A stretch of 64,000 nt of DNA from Rhodocyclaceae bacterium (GTDB lineage: Bacteria; Pseudomonadota; Gammaproteobacteria; Burkholderiales; Rhodocyclaceae): the NCBI GenBank assembly GCA_019455325.1, contig JACFMQ010000004.1, positions 321,247 through 385,246 of the forward strand. Direction: 5' to 3'. The notes under the pieces are model-generated. The model did not search any database. It worked only from the letters and a program-made list of their open reading frames with translations, and was not told the origin of the DNA. Made by a program: the position numbers and the translations under genes. Shown here one piece after another: positions 55,918 to 64,000 of this stretch (position 1 is the first letter of the stretch; every line of letters starts with the position of its first letter).

Positions 55918-58900
55918 TTAGATGGTCAGCGTTTCGACACCAGCGCCGGCATTGAAGACCGAAGCGGTGAGGTCGTGCAGACCCACCAGCTTGACCACGA
56001 TGTCGTTGGCGTCCAGGCCCGTCTGCTGCACCGCGGTAGCGGTGTCGTTCACCATGGCCACCACGTAGGTGTCGCCACCGTACTGGAACCACGTGATCGC
56101 GGCCGTGTTCGCCGCCAGATCGGCCGTGGCCGCCGCCGTACCTTGATCCTGCACCAGCAGCGTGTAGTTGGCGGCCAGGTTCAGGGCATCGGTCAGGCTG
56201 GTGGCGGAAGCCACGTTGACCTGGGAAGCGGCAGTGCTGGCACCGAGCAGGGAGAATGCAGCGGTGCCCACGGTTGCATCGAAGTCGATCACCGTACCCG
56301 TGGCGGCCACCCCCGTTGCGAAGCTGATGGTGGTCATGGCGAAGTTGTCCGCCGTGCCGCCCGTCACCGCGCGATCCACGATGATGGTTTCGGCGCCGGC
56401 GTTGGCCGTGTTGGCCGTACCGATGTTCACCGTGGCATTGGTACCCACCGTGATCGAGGTAGTACCGACACCCGAGGCAACGTTGAACTTCACATCCGCG
56501 CCGGTGGCGGTAATGGTGTTGGTACCCGTACCGACGCTGATGGTGTTACCGGCACCGTTGGCGGTGATGATGTTGGCACCGTTGCTCAGGGTGATGGTGT
56601 TGTTGGCACCCGTTGCCGTGAGGGTGACCACGCCGGTACCCACGTTGGTGGCAGAACCTTGGACGAAGGTGTCGCCCGTGCCGCTGGCGAAGATCGTCGC
56701 AGCCTGACCCACCGCCAGATCGAACTTGACGTTGTTCTGGGCGATGGCATCGCTGGCACTCACACCCAACGCCACGGTGCCGGTTGCATTGACCGTGTTG
56801 ATGTTGGTCAGCGCCGTGCCGGTGATCTTGCTGATGGTCGTGGGACCCGCACCTGCGCCCACCTGGACGGTGTTCACGGTGTTGGTGGCGTCCACCAGTT
56901 CGGAGACCGTCAGCGCCTGGCCGCCGTTCTTGAACTGCACCAGCGCATCACCATTGACCGTCAGACGGTTGATGGTGGTGGCGTTGGTCGCTTGCGTCAC
57001 GGTCAGGCTGTTCTTGCCGGAAGCGCCCACTTGCGTGGTTTCCAGCAGGCCCAGGTGAGCGCCGACGGCGGTGGCGTTGACCACCAGCTCGGCCGAAGCG
57101 GCCAGGTTGGCGAACTTGGTGGTGTTGGTGTTGGCCGCGACAGTACCGGCCACAGCCAGCGTTGCCATCGCAAAGCCGGTGTAGTCCAGGTTGCTGCTGG
57201 TCGCCAGGGCTGCCAGATCCACCGTGGCGTTGGTGAGGTTGGTCACCGTGTCGGACACGATGGTGCCATCACCGAAGGTGGAACCGAAGCCCTTGACCGA
57301 GGCCACGTCCTTCAGCTCGACCACGACGTTGTTGGTGTCGCTGCCAGCACCGGCGCTGCTCTGCAGGGTTGCAGCGTTGTCGGAAGCCACCACGTAGCTC
57401 TTGCCGTTGTGCGAGAAGGCCGCCACCCTGTTGGCCCCGCCGGTGGTGCTGGAGTTCACGATGATCTGCGCTGCGTTGATCAGCTCATTCACCGTGAATT
57501 GCGACAGGCTGTTGCCGCCCGTTGCACCGAAGGTGATCACACCGTTGCTGATGGTGTAGGTCAGGTTGGCCAGCTTGGTGTTGAGCGCACCCGTGGAGTC
57601 AAACACGGCCGCCATGTTGGCTGCGTTGTTCAGGGTGTTCACCACACCCGTCACGGCGTTGGCGACGATGGTCTTGGCTTGCGTAGCGTTGTCGGCCGCG
57701 TTGCGGAAGACAACGGTATCGCTGGCCGACTGGCTACCCACGGTGAAGGCGGTGACACCCCCCTTGCTGCCGTTGTCGGTCACGACGGCGCCTTCCCTCA
57801 GCACCAGCGTATCGACCTTGGCGGCGGAAGCCGACAGGTTGACCGTTTCGCTGCCGGAGCCGAACTTCTTGGTCACGGTGCTGAACGAACCACCCAGACC
57901 CGCCTTGTACTCGCCGCCGCCCGAGCCGGTGATGAACTCGTTGTTGACGGTGGTCATGTTGATGGTACGAGCAATCGTCGAACCAGCGTTCCATGTACCG
58001 GACTCATCGACCAAGTTGGTCTGGCCAAGCTGGCTGGTGATCACCACGATGCTGCCCACAGCCACCGCAGAAGAGACACCGGGGACATTGGCCGCCGTAA
58101 TGGCTGCCGCAAGACCGGTAGCACCCTGGGCGGCAGTCTCTACACCGCCGGCCGTATAGGTGTAGGCGACACCGTTGATGGTCGCAATCAGGGTTTCGGC
58201 GCCGGTGCTCGCACCAGAGACCGTGATCACATCCACCTGCTGACCGCCCAGCAGGCTGTCGGCGATGGTGCCGTTGGTCCCGGTTTCGGTAGAGCTCACC
58301 TCAAAGGCCGTACCGGACTGCAGCACGATGTTGCCACCGCTCTGGGTTGCCATGTTGGTTGTGGCGACGCCTGCGCCAGCAGTGGTTCTTACCACCGGGC
58401 CAGTGGTGGCATTGGCGTTGATGGCGGCAGCCAGTGCGGCTGCCACTTCTGCCGCAGTGGCGTTGCCCGCAGCGGTGTAGGTGTAGATGCTCGCGTTATT
58501 ACCCTGGCCGATGGTCACGACGGCCGTCTCACCGAACGCCCAGTTCGGTGCCGCGGAGCCCGCCAGCGTCACCAGCGCCTTCACGTTGCCAGAGTCGTTG
58601 GAACCCGCTGCGACCAGCTTGGAAGCGCCGCCCGTGAAGGTCACGCCGCTGTTGGAGACAGCGGCAGCCGTCACATCCACGGTGGTGCCGGTGTTGCCGG
58701 AAGCGTTGATGCTGGTGAAGCCGGTGTCGGCGGTCAGGGTCAGGCTGGAAGCACCGCCCACGGTCAGCGTGGCTGCGCCGTTGGAGGCTACGCCGTTGAT
58801 GGTGGCGGTGTTGCCGACACCCGCAGCGGTCTTGCCGACGGAATTCACCGTCAGGGCTTCCACGCCATTGGCGGTGATGATGCCGGTGCCGGTGCCGCCG

Positions 58901-61900
58901 CCTGCGGCAGCAATCGCGGTTGTGCCGCTACCCAGGTTGACCGTCATGGCGGTGTTGGTGGCCGAGTAGTTGGCACCGACCACGGAGACAGTATCGTCGG
59001 TGGTGTTTGCCAGCACATCGAGCGTCAGGCCGGTAGCCGTGTTGCTGAAGGTAACGTTGCCGGCGACCGCGCCCACCTGGACGGTGGAGAAGCCGGAGGC
59101 GTCGTAGTTGCCGCCAGCGCTGTTGGCCAATGCACCCAGGCGCAAGATTTCAAAGCCCTTGACGTTGGCGGCGTTGCCAAGCGCCACGTCGGTGCCGGCG
59201 GCGGCGTAGTTGGCGACCAGTACGTCAGCAGAACCGTTGCCGCCATCGATGGTGGCCTTGCTGCTCCAGCCCGAGGCGTTGCTGTTGATGGTGACGGTAT
59301 CCACACCCGAGCCGCCCTTGTAGGACTGCACTTCGTCGGTGGTGGTGGTCATTTGCAGCGCAGCGGTCACGTTGCCCGTTGCGGCCGAGGCGTCCACCGT
59401 CTTGGCCTTGGACAGGTTGCCCGTGCCGAAGCTGCCCGAGGCGGACAGATTCACGTTGCCCGCGCCCTTGAGCGTGACCGTCGCGATGTCGCTCGTTACA
59501 CCGCCCAGATTGATGGCAGCCGCAGCGGCGTTGTCGATGGTGACGGCGGTCGCCTTGGTGGCATCCACTCGCAGGGTGGCGGTGGAGGCGGTGCCGTTGT
59601 CCTTGACGGTGATGCTGCCGGCCTTGGCGTCGACCACCGTGATGGTGTTTGCCGCAGCGGTGTTGTTACCCTGGGTAATGGTCAGCGCGTGAGCGTCGGT
59701 ATTGTTGGTGATGGTGATGGTGTCGCTCAGCGCCTTGGTATTGACCACCGTCAGGTTTTCCAGCGCGTCGGAAGTAATAGCCACGCCGTCGGCGGCTTGC
59801 AGGCTGTCGATGACGACGTTCTTCAGCGTGCTGGTGCCCACGGCCTTGCCGGCATTGCTGCCGCCGGTGGCCAGGGTGGACTGGATATCGACGATGCTGT
59901 CGACGTCGCCACCGGTGACAGAAACGGTTTCGGCGCCGTTGGTGTTGACGTTGACATTGCCCGTGCCGTAGGCGGTCTGGCTGCCGGAGACGGTCTTGTT
60001 GACGATGGTGACGTTGCCGGTCGGCGCCAGGTTGGCGTCCTTCAGCGCGGTGCCGGCCGCGTTGAGTGCGGCGGAGGCGCCGCCGACGGTGATGGCGCCG
60101 GAAGTCTTGGTGGTCGTGATGTCCACCGTGGTGCCGCCCTGGACGGTGACGGTATCCGCACCGACGCCGCCGAAGGTGTTGGTGACCTTGACCGCGCCGC
60201 TGGGCACGGTGTTCACGCCGCCGACCACGCCGCCCACGGCCACGTTGCCGCCGGTGGTGTTGATGGTGACGTCGGTGCCGCCACGCACGGTGACGTTGCC
60301 GGGATTGGTGCCGTTGAGCACGGCGTTGGCGTTGCCGGTGAAGATGTCGGCCTGGTTGACCACCACGGCGCCGGTCGGGGCGCTGGCCACGGCGGTGCCG
60401 ATGTTGACGGTCTGGCCCTTGGCGTTGACGGTGACATCCTTGCCGCCGTCGATGGTGACGGTGCGGCCGAAGCCTGCGCCATTGTGGGTTTGCGTGACGG
60501 TGACGTCGCCGGTGGGGTTGCTGGCCTGGTCGGTGACGGCATTGGCAGCGCGACCGATGGTGACGTTGGAACCCGTGGTGGTGACGGAGACGTCGGTACC
60601 GCCGGTGATGTTGATGGCACCTGCGGCGGCCGCGGTTTCGATACCCGTGTTGGTCACCGTGATGGCACCGGTCGGGTTGAGGGCGTTTTCCCTGGCAGCG
60701 TTGCCCACCTGGCCGACGTTGATGACGTTGGCGGCGTTGGTGGTGATGCTGACATCCTTGCCGCCATGTACGCCGATGGCGCCGCTCACGACGTTGTTGT
60801 TGGCGGAGCCGGCCAGGCCGTTGTAGGCGATCTGGGCGGTTTCGGTGATGGTGACGTTGCCCTTGGGCAGGTTGGAAGGGTCGCGATAGAGGACATCGCC
60901 GACGGTGATGGCGCCTGCGCCGCTCAGCGCCGTGCTGGCAATGGTGACGATGTCGCCGCCGAAGACGGTGACGGCGCCGGTGCCGGCGGTGTCGACGGTG
61001 ATGTCGCCGGAGGCGTTGGCGATGGCGCCGGCCTTGTTGTTGCCGGTGTTAGCGGCGGTGTTGCCGATATTGATGGCGCCGGTGTTGGAGGTGGAGGTCA
61101 CCGTGGCCTTGACCGTGGTACCGCCGAACACGTTGATGCCGCCTGCTGCCGTGTTGTTGACGGTGACGTCAACCGCGCCGGTGGCAACCTGCTGGGCGGT
61201 GGGCACCGACGCCAGGGTCTGGTTGCCGACCCGCACGCCCGCGCCGCCGTTGGCGGTGACGGTGACGTCGTGGCCGCCGTCGACGCGCACGCCCGAGAGC
61301 GGGTCAAACGAGAGCTGCGTGACGGTGACCTTGGTCGCCGTGCCGAAATTTTCGTTGCCGGCGATGTAGAGATCAGCGTTGCCCGCACCCTGGGTGCTGG
61401 CCTTGAGTTCATTGACCGAAGCGAAGTCGCGCGTGCGCAGGCCGCCGCCGGCGGTGTTGGCAGCGGAGTCGAGCTCGACGATCTGGACGTTGTGGAGCGT
61501 CACGCCGGCCGGCAGGTTGTTCTGTGCTGCATCCGGCGTCAGGTCGGTGATCAGCAGCTTGTTGTCGGTGCGGCCGTCCGTGCCGCGGAGCACATCGCCC
61601 GGATTCAGCGTCGGGCCCTTGCCGTCCACGTTGTAGCGGGTTTGCGAGGCGATGAAGGTGTGGGCGGTCCGTTCGTCAAGACCCGTAGTGAGCGTGAAGG
61701 TTTCGCCAGCGAGACCGCCACCGGCGGCCGACACATTGACGACGGCTTGGTTGACCTGCTCTTGAGTCGCGGGCGTGGTGCTGACGGTCTTCAGGAAATC
61801 GCGGGCGGCGTTGGCAGCGGCCGTGCCGCTGTAGCCCAGGATTTCAGCGGTGGTGTCCAGACCGTCGGTGAACAGCTTGGAAGAGGCGAGCTTGTTTTCG

Positions 61901-62223
61901 ACAGCCGTCTTGTCTGCGTTGGCAGCGCCGTTGAGGATGCCGAGGGCGGCTTCCAGCGGCTTCAGGCGGCCGCTGTAGACTTCGTTGGTCCAAAAGGCCA
62001 GGCCGGCGGGTTCGGCGTCGCGATTGAACAGGATGTTGTAGATCGCGTTGACCTGAGCGGCGTTGAACTCGGAGCCGTAGAGGGCCTTGGATTCGTTGGA
62101 GGCGCTGAAACCGGCGATCACTTCAGCGTCGGTCTTGCTGGCCCAGTACTGCAGACCATCGAAGTCGACCGGACGGCCGAAATATGCCAGGTATGCCTTG
62201 GTCAGAAAATCACGGCTAGCCAT
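55918..62223 (-). CDS. Giant DUF4214-containing S-layer/adhesin-like secreted protein
   Basis: This 2101-residue protein has no cysteine. Residues about 1-125 carry two DUF4214-like units (YLAYFGRPVDFDGLQYW, ILFNRDAEPAGLAFW). Residues about 311-745 hold eight repeats of about 55 residues marked by GG[TKH][DT]V. The rest is beta-rich with sparse RTX-like motifs. The C-terminus WFQYGGDTYVV...DIVVKLVG resembles that of the 40086 protein. A similar piece recurs near residues 1600-1641. No Sec signal is present, which fits type I export by the operon at 44.8-51.8 kb. Base composition is less GC-rich than its neighbours. AGGAG precedes the ATG. It is probably a surface layer or adhesin. Confidence 0.9.
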   Translation of the reverse strand: MASRDFLTKAYLAYFGRPVDFDGLQYWASKTDAEVIAGFSASNESKALYGSEFNAAQVNAIYNILFNRDAEPAGLAFWTNEVYSGRLKPLEAALGILNGAANADKTAVENKLASSKLFTDGLDTTAEILGYSGTAAANAARDFLKTVSTTPATQEQVNQAVVNVSAAGGGLAGETFTLTTGLDERTAHTFIASQTRYNVDGKGPTLNPGDVLRGTDGRTDNKLLITDLTPDAAQNNLPAGVTLHNVQIVELDSAANTAGGGLRTRDFASVNELKASTQGAGNADLYIAGNENFGTATKVTVTQLSFDPLSGVRVDGGHDVTVTANGGAGVRVGNQTLASVPTAQQVATGAVDVTVNNTAAGGINVFGGTTVKATVTSTSNTGAINIGNTAANTGNNKAGAIANASGDITVDTAGTGAVTVFGGDIVTIASTALSGAGAITVGDVLYRDPSNLPKGNVTITETAQIAYNGLAGSANNNVVSGAIGVHGGKDVSITTNAANVINVGQVGNAARENALNPTGAITVTNTGIETAAAAGAINITGGTDVSVTTTGSNVTIGRAANAVTDQASNPTGDVTVTQTHNGAGFGRTVTIDGGKDVTVNAKGQTVNIGTAVASAPTGAVVVNQADIFTGNANAVLNGTNPGNVTVRGGTDVTINTTGGNVAVGGVVGGVNTVPSGAVKVTNTFGGVGADTVTVQGGTTVDITTTKTSGAITVGGASAALNAAGTALKDANLAPTGNVTIVNKTVSGSQTAYGTGNVNVNTNGAETVSVTGGDVDSIVDIQSTLATGGSNAGKAVGTSTLKNVVIDSLQAADGVAITSDALENLTVVNTKALSDTITITNNTDAHALTITQGNNTAAANTITVVDAKAGSITVKDNGTASTATLRVDATKATAVTIDNAAAAAINLGGVTSDIATVTLKGAGNVNLSASGSFGTGNLSKAKTVDASAATGNVTAALQMTTTTDEVQSYKGGSGVDTVTINSNASGWSSKATIDGGNGSADVLVANYAAAGTDVALGNAANVKGFEILRLGALANSAGGNYDASGFSTVQVGAVAGNVTFSNTATGLTLDVLANTTDDTVSVVGANYSATNTAMTVNLGSGTTAIAAAGGGTGTGIITANGVEALTVNSVGKTAAGVGNTATINGVASNGAATLTVGGASSLTLTADTGFTSINASGNTGTTVDVTAAAVSNSGVTFTGGASKLVAAGSNDSGNVKALVTLAGSAAPNWAFGETAVVTIGQGNNASIYTYTAAGNATAAEVAAALAAAINANATTGPVVRTTAGAGVATTNMATQSGGNIVLQSGTAFEVSSTETGTNGTIADSLLGGQQVDVITVSGASTGAETLIATINGVAYTYTAGGVETAAQGATGLAAAITAANVPGVSSAVAVGSIVVITSQLGQTNLVDESGTWNAGSTIARTINMTTVNNEFITGSGGGEYKAGLGGSFSTVTKKFGSGSETVNLSASAAKVDTLVLREGAVVTDNGSKGGVTAFTVGSQSASDTVVFRNAADNATQAKTIVANAVTGVVNTLNNAANMAAVFDSTGALNTKLANLTYTISNGVITFGATGGNSLSQFTVNELINAAQIIVNSSTTGGANRVAAFSHNGKSYVVASDNAATLQSSAGAGSDTNNVVVELKDVASVKGFGSTFGDGTIVSDTVTNLTNATVDLAALATSSNLDYTGFAMATLAVAGTVAANTNTTKFANLAASAELVVNATAVGAHLGLLETTQVGASGKNSLTVTQATNATTINRLTVNGDALVQFKNGGQALTVSELVDATNTVNTVQVGAGAGPTTISKITGTALTNINTVNATGTVALGVSASDAIAQNNVKFDLAVGQAATIFASGTGDTFVQGSATNVGTGVVTLTATGANNTITLSNGANIITANGAGNTISVGTGTNTITATGADVKFNVASGVGTTSITVGTNATVNIGTANTANAGAETIIVDRAVTGGTADNFAMTTISFATGVAATGTVIDFDATVGTAAFSLLGASTAASQVNVASATSLTDALNLAANYTLLVQDQGTAAATADLAANTAAITWFQYGGDTYVVAMVNDTATAVQQTGLDANDIVVKLVGLHDLTASVFNAGAGVETLTI
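59990..61293 (-). repeat. Eight coding repeats of about 55 residues
   Basis: GG[TKHD]-[DTI]-V-[TSK] motifs occur at residues about 316, 367, 422, 487, 541, 593, 648 and 697 of the giant protein, spaced 49-65 residues. Units are divergent at the DNA level. Confidence 0.75.
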
Positions 62224-62354
62224 TGTGTATATCTCCTAGGAGGGAAAAAAATTACAACCAAAGGTGTAGATATCTGTATCGGCAGGCAGGCTTTCAGCCC
62301 TGTACGGTCGCGCGACAAGCCGCCCGTCGTACCCGGATACACCTACGCGGCCGA

Positions 62355-62398
62355 ACTTTAACCGAGCAAACCGGGAAAACTTGTGACGCAGGTCACAA
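62355..62398 (-). promoter_or_regulatory. CRP-type class II promoter of the giant gene
   Basis: TTGTGACGCAGGTCACAA (62381-62398) contains TGTGA-N6-TCACA exactly. TAAAGT on the minus strand (62355-62360) lies where a -10 should be if the site is centred at -41.5. The start point would be near 62348, giving a leader of about 125 bases. Confidence 0.65.
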
Positions 62399-62492
62399 AG
62401 TCAGCTCCCGCCGTTCATGGCGATTGTCATGCCGGCACCTCGTTCCCGAGCCTGGCGGGGCGGAGCCGTCGGCGCCGAAAGCGGGGCGGACA

Positions 62493-63743
62493 TCAGCGTC
62501 GCCAATGGGTTATGCCGCTGACCGTCTGCGACGGCGCGACGCCGGCGGAGAAAACATAGGCGGCTTCCGCGTTGGTGGCGCCGAGCACGCCGTTCACGTT
62601 CATGTTCGCCCGCCCGGAGAACTGCCCTGCGCCTTCGAGGGTGCCGTTGCCGAGCACGGCGCCCGTCGAGTAGAGGTTGTAGCGCTGGTCGCCGGTCACC
62701 ACATCGAGGCTGGTGGCGAAGGTGCTGTTGGTGAAGTTGACCTGCAGGCGGCCGTTTTCGACGGCGGCCGGCGTCAGGTTCGGATTGCCGTCACGGTGGA
62801 CCACCGCCTGCGCCGACTGCAAGGCGAAGCCAATGCTGCCCTGGGCCGGGCGCCAGCCCGAGTCGCGGTCTTTCAGGATGGCGTAAGGGCCGCTGAGTGC
62901 AGCCAGGCCGTATCCGGCCTTTTGCAGTTCGGCAAGCACGAACTCGGGCGGCTGATTCAGCACAGGCTGCCAGCGCCCCCAGACGATACTGGGTCGTGTG
63001 TTGCCGGGATCCGTCGGGCGCGCGGCGGATTCCAGGTTCTTCGTGGGCGCTAGGTCGATGGCGGCGCCCGCGTCGAGCTTTCCGGGCTCGCCCTTGCCCG
63101 GCGGGGCAATCTTGTCCGGGGCCATGGTGCCGGACTCGATCAGACGGGGGGCGGTGTCGCCGCGGCTGACCTGGATCAGCTTGTCCGCCCGTCCGGCGTA
63201 AAGTTCGAGGCTGGAAAGCCCCTCGCAGGGACCGCCCCCCTCGGGCGCGCAGCTTGCCGAGAAGGGGGCGACGATGACACCGCCCGAGGTGACCGATACG
63301 CGAGATACGGCGGCATCGGTGAACACGGTGAAGTCGGTGCCCCTGACGCCGATGGCGGCGACCGGCGTATTCAGACGGAAATTCTGCCGCGCGGCCTTGA
63401 CGGCCTCCCCGGAGATCACGCGCGCCACGCCTTGCTTGAGTTCGTAGCGGATGCGATTGTTGGCCGGAGTCTGCTCGTCCACGAAATAGGCTTCGACGCG
63501 AGCCTCGGTGTTCGGGCGCAGGATGAGGAAACCCTTGTCCTTCGTCTTCACGTAGAGGTAGCTGCCTTCCTGCGTCTCCAGCCGGTCCCCGACCTTGACC
63601 TCCTGGCCGTTCTTCGCCGCCTGGCCGGAGATCCTGGCCTGGCCGAGAACGAAGACGATCTCGCCCGCCGTCTCGGCAAGCGCGGACGCGGCCGGGAGCA
63701 GCGAGCCGGCCAGCAGGGAAATTGCCACGAACAATGTACGCAT
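62493..63743 (-). CDS. Secreted FecR-domain protein
   Basis: This 416-residue protein has a Sec signal cleaved near ASALAE (about residue 23), then a FecR domain (VGDRLETQEGSYLYVKTKD, RLNTPVAAIGVRGTDFTVF), a linker and a C-terminal region of alternating beta strands (LQVNFTNSTFATSLDVVTG, SGRANMNVNGVLG) ending HWRR. It has no membrane helix or sigma partner, so it is not an anti-sigma factor like the gene at 13077. The tail looks like a small beta-barrel domain seen in surface lipoproteins. The ATG at 63743 is used. It lies 269 bases upstream of the giant surface gene on the same strand. Confidence 0.85.
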   Translation of the reverse strand: MRTLFVAISLLAGSLLPAASALAETAGEIVFVLGQARISGQAAKNGQEVKVGDRLETQEGSYLYVKTKDKGFLILRPNTEARVEAYFVDEQTPANNRIRYELKQGVARVISGEAVKAARQNFRLNTPVAAIGVRGTDFTVFTDAAVSRVSVTSGGVIVAPFSASCAPEGGGPCEGLSSLELYAGRADKLIQVSRGDTAPRLIESGTMAPDKIAPPGKGEPGKLDAGAAIDLAPTKNLESAARPTDPGNTRPSIVWGRWQPVLNQPPEFVLAELQKAGYGLAALSGPYAILKDRDSGWRPAQGSIGFALQSAQAVVHRDGNPNLTPAAVENGRLQVNFTNSTFATSLDVVTGDQRYNLYSTGAVLGNGTLEGAGQFSGRANMNVNGVLGATNAEAAYVFSAGVAPSQTVSGITHWRR

Positions 63744-63808
63744 AGCCAAGCCCCAGAAACGTGCGCGGATGCCCGCGCAGGGTGATCCAACTTCGAACGA
63801 TAGTCAAA

Positions 63809-63837
63809 ATTCTCGAATAATCAGGGGATTTTCGCAA
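63809..63837 (-). promoter_or_regulatory. Weak promoter candidate for the FecR-domain gene
   Basis: TTGCGA (63832-63837) and GAGAAT (63809-63814) on the minus strand are 17 bases apart, 65 bases before the start codon. Confidence 0.3.
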
Positions 63838-63879
63838 TCCCGCCGTGCCGGAGCGGGAAGGCCCGGGTCGGAGCGATGC

Positions 63880-63885
63880 TATAAT
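63880..63885 (+). promoter_or_regulatory. Extended -10 promoter near the window end
   Basis: TGCTATAAT at 63877-63885 gives an extended -10 with a perfect TATAAT core. No good -35 is present. It reads toward the window edge. Confidence 0.55.
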
Positions 63886-63908
63886 TGCGGCCTTTTTCGA
63901 GAGCTGCG

Positions 63909-64000
63909 ATGCGATTTCTGCCGGACAGGACAGGAGGCGCCGGGCGGCTTGGGCGGCGCCGGGGCCGGCTGCCGGATAGCGAGGGTTCGGGTTGGGCGGA
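63909..64000 (+). CDS. Possible 5' end of a gene leaving the window
   Basis: An ATG 24 bases after the TATAAT opens a frame that stays open for 30 codons to the window edge. The residues are Gly/Arg-rich and not recognised. A weak GAGAG lies upstream. The real start may lie further downstream outside the window. Confidence 0.25.
   Translation, partial: MRFLPDRTGGAGRLGRRRGRLPDSEGSGWA

Noticed and set aside
55864-62361. A 6.5-kb open frame on the plus strand opposite the giant surface gene
   Set aside because: The sense strand has clear protein families, signal-like C-terminus, ribosome site and terminator. The antisense frame is an artefact of codon use that avoids TTA, CTA and TCA.

Overview
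The window is high-GC DNA with dense gene packing, many ATGA-type overlaps and proteobacterial gene families: UvrA, SSB, PepN, DgkA, MexAB/OprM-type efflux, FecI/FecR/TonB receptor and PrtD-type type I secretion. This suits a betaproteobacterium, perhaps of the Rhodocyclales. The genus is inference only. No rRNA, tRNA, CRISPR array, prophage or intact insertion sequence was seen.

Region 1 (1-11.7 kb, all minus strand) is devoted mainly to sulfur. It holds metX (cut by the window edge) and metY, a DoxX protein, two half-size YeeE/YedE transporters behind a structured leader with a terminator, and a long run read from high to low coordinates. That run is substrate-binding protein, permease, ATPase, GntR regulator, AprA/FrdA-like flavoprotein, double [4Fe-4S] ferredoxin, HEAT-repeat protein and NapH/NosR-like membrane polyferredoxin. 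I read it as uptake of an organosulfur anion coupled to an uncharacterised redox step. The substrate is unknown.

Region 2 (11.8-20.9 kb) holds ssb and an iron-uptake locus: Fur-boxed FecI-type sigma factor, FecR, TonB receptor with signalling domain, two small membrane proteins and a PepSY protein. A vapBC module with an SOS-like box sits between fecR and the receptor. An MFS exporter follows.

Region 3 (20.9-39.5 kb) is mostly housekeeping: uvrA, a long inverted repeat, a phd/vapC pair, dgkA, pepN, a lipid A phosphoethanolamine transferase, a radical SAM protein, tpx, azlCD, an RND efflux operon under a TetR regulator, and ompW behind two FNR-type boxes.

Region 4 (40-63.7 kb) is a surface-protein and type I secretion locus. 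It has a 767-residue RTX/S-layer-like protein with no clear start, and a secretion operon in which a 216-residue TnpB-like protein lacking the RuvC nuclease comes first, followed by two PrtD-type ABC ATPases, HlyD and TolC. It also has manC with an unknown partner gene, a lipoprotein, a SapC-family protein, a 2101-residue DUF4214/S-layer-like protein behind a CRP-type promoter, and a secreted FecR-domain protein. The two large secreted proteins share a C-terminal signature, which suggests they use this exporter. Two more toxin-antitoxin pairs lie in this region.

The best candidates for something new are the RuvC-less TnpB-like gene built into the secretion operon, the AprA-like/NosL-fused/HEAT sulfur redox cluster, and the attenuator-like leader in front of the YeeE pair.
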